5,238 nt of DNA, from the NCBI GenBank assembly GCA_002452425.1, contig DKFQ01000122.1:1475-6712 (forward strand), given 5' to 3'. Origin of the DNA: Sulfurimonas sp. UBA6792. GTDB lineage: Bacteria > Campylobacterota > Campylobacteria > Campylobacterales > Sulfurimonadaceae. Of the stretch, positions 1 through 5,099 are shown piece by piece. The translations under genes and the position numbers were made by a program. The notes under the pieces were generated by a model. That model was not told where the DNA came from and ran no database searches. It saw only the letters and a program-made list of their open reading frames with translations. Numbering within the stretch: position 1 is the stretch's first letter; the number at the start of each line of letters is the position of its first letter.

Positions 1-71
1 ACACCCATCGCCATAGAGGCTAAAAGAAGCACCATAATCAAAACAAGACCGATAACCGTACCTAAATCCAT
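1..71 (-). CDS. motA: MotA-like flagellar stator protein, N-terminal fragment
   Basis: This is the first 23 codons of a leftward gene whose ATG is at 71-69; the rest lies beyond the window. The visible protein begins MDLGTVIGLVLIMVLLLASM and continues AMGV. It is a hydrophobic first membrane segment after a short MDL start, the pattern of MotA/PomA stator subunits, in which MDLxTxxG precedes TM1. MotA pairs with MotB in the inner membrane to form the proton or sodium channel that drives flagellar rotation. A Shine-Dalgarno-like TAAGG lies about 8 nt upstream of the ATG. The gene diverges from glmU. Only 23 residues are visible, so other small-TM-start proteins of the MotA/TolQ/ExbB family cannot be excluded. 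The start and strand are better supported than the exact name. Confidence 0.72.
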   Translation of the reverse strand, partial: MDLGTVIGLVLIMVLLLASMAMG

Positions 72-101
72 TCAAATACCTTACGAAAAAATATCGTGCT
101 T

Positions 102-110
102 ATAATACCA
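102..110 (-). promoter_or_regulatory. Predicted extended -10 promoter for the motA-like gene
   Basis: Read leftward, the sequence is TGG-TATTAT (hexamer 102-107, TG motif at 109-110), an extended -10 box. It would start transcription near 95 and leave a leader of about 24 nt before the ATG at 71. No -35 match is evident. A CGATAT string at 91-96 (leftward) resembles the -10 of flagellar sigma-28 promoters, but I see no matching -35, so I favour the sigma-70 reading. On the + strand the same stretch reads TATAAT (101-106), so a weak distal glmU promoter is also possible. Confidence 0.45.
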
Positions 111-178
111 CAAAAATAATAGCCTCCTCATTAAAAACATTTTAATTTCAAAAAATCCCTTGCAAGCCTATGAAGCTA

Positions 179-195
179 CGAAAAAGAAGTTTTCG
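179..195. repeat. Small inverted repeat upstream of glmU
   Basis: CGAAAA (179-184) and TTTTCG (190-195) form a perfect 6-bp inverted repeat around AGAAG. It lies directly upstream of the predicted glmU -10 box, in the divergent region between the motA-like gene and glmU. It could be an operator half-site pair or a chance AT-rich palindrome, and I cannot tell which. Apart from this and the two promoters, I see nothing in 72-240. Confidence 0.25.
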
Positions 196-207
196 AGATT
201 TACACGT

Positions 208-213
208 TATAAT
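208..213 (+). promoter_or_regulatory. Predicted glmU promoter (-10 TATAAT)
   Basis: A perfect TATAAT lies 27 bases before the glmU ATG and predicts transcription starting near 220 with a short leader of about 20 nt. There is no recognisable -35 hexamer at the expected distance, which is normal for Campylobacterota sigma-70 promoters. A weak AAAGAG at 230-235 could be the ribosome binding site, 5 nt from the start codon. Confidence 0.6.
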
Positions 214-240
214 TTCATCAATTTATGACAAAGAGTTTCT

Positions 241-1542
241 ATGAGCAAAAAGAGTATAAGTATCGTTATTTTGGCAGCAGGCAAAGGGAGTCGCATGAAG
301 TCTCCTACAGCAAAAGTTCTACACACACTTTGTGGCAAAGAGATGCTCTACTACATCATCAAAACTTCACGTCAACTAAGCGATGATGTCACTGTTGTTG
401 TAGCACACCAAAAAGAGGCTGTTGTGGGGCAGATGAAGCGTTACTTTGATGACGTAAATTTTGTAGAACAAGATGCACAAAACTTCCCCGGAACCGGCGG
501 CGCTATGAAAAATATCTCTGTAAAAAATGAAAAAGTTTTGGTTTTAAACGGAGATATGCCGCTTGTTACACCTAAGTCGCTTGAAGGGTTTTTAGAGAGC
601 GAGAGTGAAATCGTCATGTCGATTTTTGATTTGCAAAACCCAGATGGTTATGGGCGTGTTATCATCCAAGATGGGCATGTTGTAAAGATAGTAGAGCAAA
701 AAGATGCTTCTGTCGCAGAGCTTAATGTTTCAACCGTAAATGCCGGAATCTATGCGTTTTCCAAAAAAGTGCTTGACAAGTACATCCCGCTTCTTGATAA
801 CAACAATGCCCAAAAAGAGTACTACCTCACCGACGTTATCTCTATGGCAAGAGCAGATGAGCTAGACATCACTCCGCTGCTTGTAGATGAGGAGCATTTT
901 AAGGGGGTAAACTCTAAAAAAGATTTATCAGATGCCGAGATAATCATGCAAGAGCGCATCAAAACTTCTCTAATGGAGAGCGGCGTAATTATGCAGCTTC
1001 CATCCACCATCTATATCGAAGAGGGTGTAGTTTTTGAGGGAGAGTGTGTCGTTGAAAACGGATGTCGCATAACGGGCAATTCACGCATCATCAACTCCCA
1101 TATAAAAGCGCACAGTGTTGTGGAAGACAGCATAGTCAAAAATTCCGATGTCGGACCTATGGCGCATCTACGCCCCGCTTCAAACATAGAAGAGACGCAT
1201 ATCGGAAATTTTGTCGAGGTAAAAAAATCTACTCTTAGAGGTGTGAAAGCCGGTCATCTTAGCTATATAGGCGATGCAAAGGTGGATGAGGGAACAAATA
1301 TCGGAGCTGGAGTGATTACCTGCAACTACGACGGTATCAAAAAGTATGAGACTATCATCGGGAAAAATGTATTTGTAGGAAGTGACAGCCAACTTGTAGC
1401 GCCTGTTACAATCGAAGATGATGTTATGATAGCAGCTGGAACGACTCTAACAAGCGGCATAATTCAAAAAGGCTCACTTGCCATCAGCCGTACAAAACTC
1501 AGAACAATAGAAGATTTTTACTATAAGTTTTTTAAAAAATAA
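241..1542 (+). CDS. glmU: Bifunctional UDP-N-acetylglucosamine pyrophosphorylase / glucosamine-1-phosphate N-acetyltransferase
   Basis: GlmU acetylates glucosamine-1-phosphate with acetyl-CoA and then couples the product to UTP, giving UDP-GlcNAc for peptidoglycan, lipid A and glycan synthesis in the cytoplasm. The 433-residue protein has both domains. The N-terminal nucleotidyltransferase (about 1-225) shows LAAGKGSRMKS at 11-21, PGTGGAM at 83-89, NGDMP at 103-107 with metal-binding D105, GYGR at 136-139, NAGIY at 167-171 and VNS at 223-225 (N224, second metal ligand). The C-terminal left-handed beta-helix (about 250-425) shows VGPMAHLRP at 304-312, GNFVEVKK at 322-329, AGHLSY with likely catalytic H339, and GAGVITCNYDG at 355-365. 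Two signature positions differ from the usual GTRM..xPKVL: S17 replaces Thr and A24 replaces Pro. Length matches Campylobacter/Helicobacter GlmU. The gene is apparently monocistronic and is followed by a convergent gene. Confidence 0.98.
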   Translation: MSKKSISIVILAAGKGSRMKSPTAKVLHTLCGKEMLYYIIKTSRQLSDDVTVVVAHQKEAVVGQMKRYFDDVNFVEQDAQNFPGTGGAMKNISVKNEKVLVLNGDMPLVTPKSLEGFLESESEIVMSIFDLQNPDGYGRVIIQDGHVVKIVEQKDASVAELNVSTVNAGIYAFSKKVLDKYIPLLDNNNAQKEYYLTDVISMARADELDITPLLVDEEHFKGVNSKKDLSDAEIIMQERIKTSLMESGVIMQLPSTIYIEEGVVFEGECVVENGCRITGNSRIINSHIKAHSVVEDSIVKNSDVGPMAHLRPASNIEETHIGNFVEVKKSTLRGVKAGHLSYIGDAKVDEGTNIGAGVITCNYDGIKKYETIIGKNVFVGSDSQLVAPVTIEDDVMIAAGTTLTSGIIQKGSLAISRTKLRTIEDFYYKFFKK

Positions 1543-1575
1543 GAGCTTTTCTTTTTACGGAGGTGTATTCAGTAG

Positions 1576-1600
1576 GTAAGACGCAAAAAGCGCGTCTTAC
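1576..1600. terminator. Hairpin between convergent glmU and the lipoprotein gene
   Basis: GTAAGACGC (1576-1584) and GCGTCTTAC (1592-1600) form a perfect 9-bp stem with a 7-nt loop, in the 57-bp gap between the two convergent genes. The right arm touches the first base of the lipoprotein stop codon (complement of 1600-1602). The position suggests a shared, bidirectional transcription end. There is no uridine tract directly after the stem in either direction (only TTTT at 1609-1612 on the + strand), so classical intrinsic termination is not fully supported. It may instead be a 3'-end stabilising stem. Confidence 0.5.
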
Positions 1601-2163
1601 TATGGAAGTTTTAAAAATGCGTTGCTTAGCGCGATAGAGACTTTTTTTGTAGCATTTTTGAGCAGTGTACGCTTGTCGCCCTCTACATCAGACTCAGGTT
1701 TGATACCTAAGATTTTTGACTTATCTATGACAATTTCACTCTTCGCATTTGCGGAAGCTCGGTTGCCGTTGTTGTGTGCATTAAGCGTAATCATCATCAT
1801 TAAACGCTCTTTTTCGATAGTTTTAAAGATATTTGCTTCACTACTCTCTTTATCTTGAGAGAGGCTCACTTTTGTATCTAACAGATAGTCATTTTTTGAT
1901 GGCAGCATATGCTCACCCTCTACTTTTGCAGTGGAGACAACAAAACAGTTTGTCTCTTTGAGTGCATTGACAAGCGCTATCGTAAACTCGTCGGGAGTAA
2001 CATTGAACGTTTGCGCGTTATTTTCAATCATAAGAGCGTCAATATGAAGTGTCGCCATGCTTTTTGTACATAAGCCCATATTGTCGATAAATAAAACACT
2101 CTGCTTATCGACACACCCAACAAAAGAGAGAAGCAATAAGGCAGCGGAGAGAACTTTTTTCAT
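1600..2163 (-). CDS. Predicted outer-membrane or periplasmic lipoprotein, unknown function
   Basis: The 187-residue protein starts with MKK, a hydrophobic run and FVGC, a lipobox-like sequence that would make C17 the lipidated first residue of the mature protein (about 171 residues). Val at +2 gives no inner-membrane retention signal by the enterobacterial Lol rule. The mature part is soluble. Residues 37-78 (ATLHIDALMI, then TPDEFTIALVNALKETNCFV) have the strand, helix, strand rhythm of CsgG/LpoB-like domains, in which a helix precedes a 'variable residue, then VVST' strand. This is a weak fold guess. Further cysteines are C32 and C73. The start is supported by AAGGAT about 7 nt upstream and the lipobox. 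It diverges from the CDGSH gene and converges on glmU, and looks monocistronic. I do not recognise a named family. Confidence 0.85.
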   Translation of the reverse strand: MKKVLSAALLLLSFVGCVDKQSVLFIDNMGLCTKSMATLHIDALMIENNAQTFNVTPDEFTIALVNALKETNCFVVSTAKVEGEHMLPSKNDYLLDTKVSLSQDKESSEANIFKTIEKERLMMMITLNAHNNGNRASANAKSEIVIDKSKILGIKPESDVEGDKRTLLKNATKKVSIALSNAFLKLP

Positions 2164-2192
2164 TCCATAATCCTTTTTTTAATTTGCTAAGC

Positions 2193-2201
2193 ATTATACC
2201 A
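2193..2201 (-). promoter_or_regulatory. Predicted extended -10 promoter for the lipoprotein gene
   Basis: Read leftward, the sequence is TGG-TATAAT (hexamer 2193-2198, TG motif at 2200-2201), a perfect extended -10. Transcription would start near 2186, about 23 nt before the ATG at 2163. The leader carries an A-run followed by AAGGAT as ribosome binding site. No -35 match lies 17 bp upstream. Confidence 0.65.
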
Positions 2202-2229
2202 AACTCTTTCGTAAGTTCTCTACGACAAC

Positions 2230-2259
2230 TTGACAAACTTCCTCTTCTCAAATTATAAT
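2230..2259 (+). promoter_or_regulatory. Consensus sigma-70 promoter for the CDGSH gene
   Basis: TTGACA (2230-2235) and TATAAT (2254-2259) are both perfect hexamers, with an 18-bp spacer. Transcription would begin near 2266. This is the only promoter in the window with a full -35 box, which suggests strong, largely factor-independent expression. Its position also decides the start of the gene it drives, because a GTG at 2262 would lie upstream of the transcript. Confidence 0.75.
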
Positions 2260-2294
2260 GAGTGCGAAAAGAAATCAAAATCAAGGGAGTGGGT

Positions 2295-2582
2295 ATGTGC
2301 AAAGATGCGATTGTATTTGACAACAAACCAAAAGGTGTGGCGCTGGATGCGTGGATTCCCTACTATATCTGTACATGTGGGAGAAGCGAAAATGGGGTGT
2401 TTTGTGATGCAAAGCATGACGGAACTTCTTGTTTGCCACAAAAAGTAATCGTTGAAAAGAGCAAACAGTACCACATCTGCATGTGTAAAACAAGCAAAAA
2501 CTTCCCGTTTTGTGATGGAACACATAGTCTTTATAGTGATGATGAAGTTGGAAAAAATGTTAAAAGTGAGGATGCAAAGTAG
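2295..2582 (+). CDS. Dual CDGSH-type iron-sulfur protein
   Basis: This is a 95-residue protein with two CDGSH motifs, each expected to hold a 2Fe-2S cluster by three Cys and one His. Motif one uses C26, C28, C37 and H41, with FCDAKH in place of FCDGSH and Val where Pro is usual. Motif two is nearly canonical, with C62, C64, C73 and H77 (PFCDGTH). Such proteins (mitoNEET, CISD3 and bacterial homologues) are linked to electron or cluster transfer and redox sensing; the specific partner here is unknown. There is no signal peptide, so it should be cytoplasmic. I chose ATG 2295 because AAGGGAG (2283-2289) lies 5 nt upstream and the predicted transcript starts near 2266. An in-frame GTG at 2262 would add 11 residues (RKEIKIKGVG after the start) but lies outside that transcript. 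The gene ends 7 bp from the convergent cytochrome gene. Confidence 0.92.
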   Translation: MCKDAIVFDNKPKGVALDAWIPYYICTCGRSENGVFCDAKHDGTSCLPQKVIVEKSKQYHICMCKTSKNFPFCDGTHSLYSDDEVGKNVKSEDAK

Positions 2583-2594
2583 CCTAAGGCTACT
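2578..2594. terminator. Short hairpin holding the stop codons of both convergent genes
   Basis: AGTAGCC (2578-2584) and GGCTACT (2588-2594) form a perfect 7-bp stem with a TAA loop. Each arm contains the TAG stop of one gene: 2580-2582 for the CDGSH gene and the complement of 2590-2592 for the cytochrome. The placement fits a shared transcription end. Uridine tracts are poor: TTTTTT comes 12 bases later on the + strand, as the loop of a second weak stem (TAAAGC 2601-2606 with GCTTTA 2613-2618). Only TTT follows on the other strand. Termination is therefore likely but not proven. Confidence 0.45.
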
Positions 2595-3696
2595 CTACGA
2601 TAAAGCTTTTTTGCTTTAAAACATTAAACTTTTGAAGCTCTTTTTTCTCTTGAATGTTGAGTTTTTCAGCAGCTTTTGGAGTTACAAGGTAGTATCCGAG
2701 CTGCACTTCTACTTTGTCTCCTTTTTTGAGGGCATCTGTATATGGAACGCTCTTTTTCTCATTTGCTTTTATCATCGTGTCTGTTACAACCTGATTTGCA
2801 AGCCATGGCATAGATGGACCGTTTTCATTACCGATAGCACGTACAAAACTAAGCGGCTTAAGCGGAGTTACTTTTCCATCACTAGTCACATTTACTCTCA
2901 ATTCAACTACACGCATAGGGTGGAGCATGAGGTTATGTGGTGCTTTGTTGTTGATGATAACATCAAAACCGCTGCTGTTTTTGTTAAACTCAAGGTCAAC
3001 ATACTTTGAGAGCATTTCAGGGTTTTTATGTGAACCTGCAAAACCATGGTATGCATGCGTCTGGCTATGTCTGATTGTCGTTGCAGTACCCTGCACTTTT
3101 GGCATATGGCATGTTATGCAGTTCTCTTCTTTGTTTTGTGCGCCCTCTTTACCTGTTTCACACACCATAAGCTGTTCGCCGTTTTGTCTGTGAGAGTGGC
3201 AGCCCATACACATTTGACCGTTATAAAACTTCTCATTTGTGTAGTCGATATCATGGTAAGGTGATCCAACTGTTGTCTTGTTCATACCAAACCATGAACT
3301 CTCTTGTTTATAGATGACCTTCTCTTTTTCACGCCCAGCTTCTGCTGAGTAGAATGTTTTTGGGTTTTTGCCAAAAACATTTTTGTTTTTTGCAGCGTGC
3401 TCTTCTACATCTTTGATAGTATGACAACTTGCACACGTCACACCATCTTTAATCTCTTCCTCATTTTTAGCTAATGGTGCATGGCACTCTTTACAGCTAT
3501 AGTCACCTTTTTCTTTCAGAGGGTGCAAATCCCATGCCCCTTTATGGATTGGATCATTATAGTAGGTAGCATTTCTATGCATAGAACCTTCAAACTCATC
3601 AACTATCTGTGGGTGACACTTTTTACATGTCTCTGTTTCACTCTGTGCAAACAGAAGTGACGAAAGCGCAGCTGCTAAAAACAACATTTTTTTCAT
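2590..3696 (-). CDS. Exported pentaheme c-type cytochrome (cytochrome c554-like)
   Basis: The 368-residue protein has a Sec signal peptide (MKK, then a hydrophobic stretch, likely cut near LFA-Q at residue 17-18), so it works in the periplasm. Five CXXCH heme sites are visible: CKKCH 24-28, CKECH 68-72, CASCH 88-92, CMGCH 163-167 and CITCHMP 193-199. Extra histidines (H40, H51, H58, H210, H214, H217, H223) could be distal heme ligands. The opening, with CXXCH then EFEGSMH, resembles the cytochrome c554 family. Residues from about 232 to the end lack heme sites and look like a beta-rich domain. Electron donor and acceptor are unknown. I chose ATG 3696 because AAGGAT lies about 8 nt upstream and the signal peptide begins there; a longer frame back to 3738 would bury it. 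The gene is solitary, with an FNR-type box upstream. It could be a reductase subunit or an electron carrier. Confidence 0.93.
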   Translation of the reverse strand: MKKMLFLAAALSSLLFAQSETETCKKCHPQIVDEFEGSMHRNATYYNDPIHKGAWDLHPLKEKGDYSCKECHAPLAKNEEEIKDGVTCASCHTIKDVEEHAAKNKNVFGKNPKTFYSAEAGREKEKVIYKQESSWFGMNKTTVGSPYHDIDYTNEKFYNGQMCMGCHSHRQNGEQLMVCETGKEGAQNKEENCITCHMPKVQGTATTIRHSQTHAYHGFAGSHKNPEMLSKYVDLEFNKNSSGFDVIINNKAPHNLMLHPMRVVELRVNVTSDGKVTPLKPLSFVRAIGNENGPSMPWLANQVVTDTMIKANEKKSVPYTDALKKGDKVEVQLGYYLVTPKAAEKLNIQEKKELQKFNVLKQKSFIVE

Positions 3697-3728
3697 ATAA
3701 ACTATCCTTTTAATTATTATAAGCTGAA

Positions 3729-3737
3729 ATTTTAACA
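3729..3737 (-). promoter_or_regulatory. Predicted extended -10 promoter for the cytochrome gene
   Basis: Read leftward, the sequence is TGT-TAAAAT (hexamer 3729-3734, TG motif at 3736-3737), predicting transcription from near 3722 and a 25-nt leader with AAGGAT. An alternative TATAAT at 3716-3721 (leftward) would start near 3709, inside the ribosome binding site, so it is less likely. There is no TTGACA-like -35, as expected for a promoter that needs an activator; the palindrome at 3754-3771 occupies that place. Confidence 0.5.
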
Positions 3738-3753
3738 TATAAAATGACTTTCA

Positions 3754-3771
3754 AATTGATTTGTATCAATT
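3754..3771. promoter_or_regulatory. FNR-type (Crp/Fnr family) binding site
   Basis: AATTGATTTGTATCAATT is a perfect palindrome with arms of 7 bp around TTGT. It contains the exact FNR consensus TTGAT-N4-ATCAA (3756-3769). Its centre (3762.5) lies 40.5 bp upstream of the predicted cytochrome start at 3722. That is one base from the -41.5 position from which Crp/Fnr proteins activate class II promoters while overlapping the -35. Relative to the predicted coaBC start (near 3816) it is at about -53, a poor activating position. The motif is seen directly; which Crp/Fnr-family protein binds it, and whether it senses oxygen or nitric oxide, is inference. Confidence 0.7.
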
Positions 3772-3800
3772 AGAGTGAAATAAAACAATAAGATTTTTCC

Positions 3801-3809
3801 TGCTAGAAT
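3801..3809 (+). promoter_or_regulatory. Predicted extended -10 promoter for coaBC-uppS
   Basis: TGC-TAGAAT (hexamer 3804-3809) is an extended -10 box, predicting transcription from near 3816 with a leader of about 15 nt. A short ribosome binding site, AAGG (3821-3824), lies 6 nt before the ATG at 3831. No -35 hexamer is seen. Because coaBC and uppS overlap, this promoter probably serves both. Confidence 0.5.
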
Positions 3810-3830
3810 TGTAAAAAAATAAGGTTTGCT

Positions 3831-5099
3831 ATGCTTATTCCATCCAATCTGCTTCTGGGTAAAAAGATACTTTTAGGAGTAAGCGGTTCTATTGCTGTTT
3901 ATAAATCTCTTGAACTTGTACGACTTTTTACAAAGGCTGGGGCAGAGGTAAAGGTGGTAATGAGTGAAGCTTCAAAAAAGTTTGTGACGCCACTTAGCTT
4001 TGAGACACTTAGCACAAATGAGGTGCTTGACGATACCAACGAATCATGGGCAAATGCGCATAATCATATAAAAGCGACCGAATGGGCAGACCTTTTTGTC
4101 ATAGCTCCCGCAACGGCAAACACCATTGCAAAACTGGCAAATGCCATAGCTGACAACATGCTCTTGCAGTGTGCTTTAGCATTCCCACATCTCAAAATCA
4201 TAGCCCCATCAGCCAATACTAACATGATAAACAACCCAATCACAAAAGCAAATCTAAAAATGCTCGGCATTGCAAACTATGAGGTAGTTGCAACACAAAC
4301 CAAAGAGCTCGCATGTAAGACGGTAGGCGATGGTGCTATGGCTGAGCCTTTGGAGATATTTTGGCACTGTGCAAAAGCACTCTTAAGAGACCCTTTTTGG
4401 ATGGATAGAAGAGTTATAGTTACGGGTGGCGGGACGATAGAAAAGATAGATGATGTGCGTTATATCTCAAATTTTTCAAGCGGTAAAATGGCTTCCGCTT
4501 TAGCAACTGCACTCTACTGCAGGGGTGCAGATGTAAACCTCATAGCAACCAAATTTGAAAAAGAGTTGCCGCTTGAACTCTATACGCTTGATGTTCAAAG
4601 CTCCGGCGAGATGCTTGAGTATCTCAAAGACTCTATCCGCATCGCCAAAAAAGGCAAACTCTCAAAAGCAACACTTATGCGTGATGAGCAGATTCATCTT
4701 ATCCAGAAAAAACCATACCTTTTTATGGCAGCTGCGGTGAGCGACTATGTTCCTAGTTTTGAGCAGGTCGGAAAACTCAAAAAAGAGTCTTTGGGTGGTG
4801 CATGGGAGCTAAAACTCAAAGAGAATGTTGATATATTAAGCAGTATTGACAAAGATGGAATCGTTACTGTTGGGTTTAAAGCGGAGATGGATGCACAAAA
4901 CGCTCTTGTAAACGCACAAAATATGATTGATAAAAAAGGAGTTGATGCTGTTTGTCTCAATGTTTTAAAAGACGCATCAAGCTTTGGCACAGAGACAAAC
5001 AGTGTGGAGTTTCTGACAAAAGAGCGTCATGAGAGCATACCATTAGCCGACAAACTCAGCGTTGCTTTTGAGATTTTAGAGCATGCGAAAACTCTATGA
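3831..5099 (+). CDS. coaBC: Bifunctional phosphopantothenoylcysteine synthetase / decarboxylase (Dfp)
   Basis: CoaBC joins cysteine to 4'-phosphopantothenate (CTP-dependent CoaB) and decarboxylates the product to 4'-phosphopantetheine (FMN-dependent CoaC), two cytoplasmic steps of coenzyme A synthesis. The 422-residue protein has both halves. CoaC (about 10-185) shows GVSGSIAVYKS at 16-26, catalytic H79 in NHI, APATANTIAKLANAIADN at 92-109, PSANTNM at 126-132 and active-site C162 in LACKTVGDGAM. CoaB (about 192-420) shows VTGGGTIEKIDDVRYISNFS at 197-216 followed by SGKM, AAAVSDYVP at 300-308, KLKK at 315-318, NVDIL at 332-336 and GFKAEMD at 348-354. Two CoaC motifs deviate: the usual PAMN is PSAN (N129 kept), and the usual ACGxxGxGRM is ACKTVGDGAM (Cys kept). 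A lysine-rich stretch (about 266-296) precedes AAAVSDY. It heads a likely operon with uppS, overlapping by 4 bases. Confidence 0.97.
   Translation: MLIPSNLLLGKKILLGVSGSIAVYKSLELVRLFTKAGAEVKVVMSEASKKFVTPLSFETLSTNEVLDDTNESWANAHNHIKATEWADLFVIAPATANTIAKLANAIADNMLLQCALAFPHLKIIAPSANTNMINNPITKANLKMLGIANYEVVATQTKELACKTVGDGAMAEPLEIFWHCAKALLRDPFWMDRRVIVTGGGTIEKIDDVRYISNFSSGKMASALATALYCRGADVNLIATKFEKELPLELYTLDVQSSGEMLEYLKDSIRIAKKGKLSKATLMRDEQIHLIQKKPYLFMAAAVSDYVPSFEQVGKLKKESLGGAWELKLKENVDILSSIDKDGIVTVGFKAEMDAQNALVNAQNMIDKKGVDAVCLNVLKDASSFGTETNSVEFLTKERHESIPLADKLSVAFEILEHAKTL

Noticed and set aside
91..96. CGATAT (leftward) as a sigma-28 promoter for the motA-like gene
   Set aside because: No TAAAG-like -35 element lies at the expected spacing, and an extended sigma-70 -10 nearby explains the gene as well.
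1559..1564. GGAGGT as a ribosome binding site for an unseen rightward gene
   Set aside because: No ATG, GTG or TTG follows at a useful distance, and TAG at 1573 closes the nearest frame at once; it is probably a chance match.
1622..1858. Rightward frame opposite the lipoprotein gene
   Set aside because: Ser/Leu-rich antisense translation with no ribosome binding site; the opposite strand has a lipobox, promoter and ribosome binding site.
2262..2294. GTG at 2262 as the start of the CDGSH gene
   Set aside because: It lies upstream of the transcription start predicted by TTGACA-18-TATAAT and has no good ribosome binding site, while ATG 2295 has AAGGGAG at the right spacing.
2253..2525. Leftward open frames opposite the CDGSH gene
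   Set aside because: They are antisense to a gene with clear conserved motifs, have low-complexity Phe/His-rich products, and lack start signals.
2632..3264. Rightward frames opposite the cytochrome gene
   Set aside because: They are Cys/Phe-rich mirror images of the CXXCH-coding strand and overlap each other in several frames.
3697..3738. Longer start of the cytochrome gene at 3738
   Set aside because: It would place 14 extra residues before a clean signal peptide, overlap the predicted promoter, and lose the AAGGAT site that fits ATG 3696.
3754..3771. The FNR-type palindrome as an activator site for coaBC
   Set aside because: Its centre is about 53 bp from the predicted coaBC start, not a usual activating distance, whereas it fits the cytochrome promoter closely.
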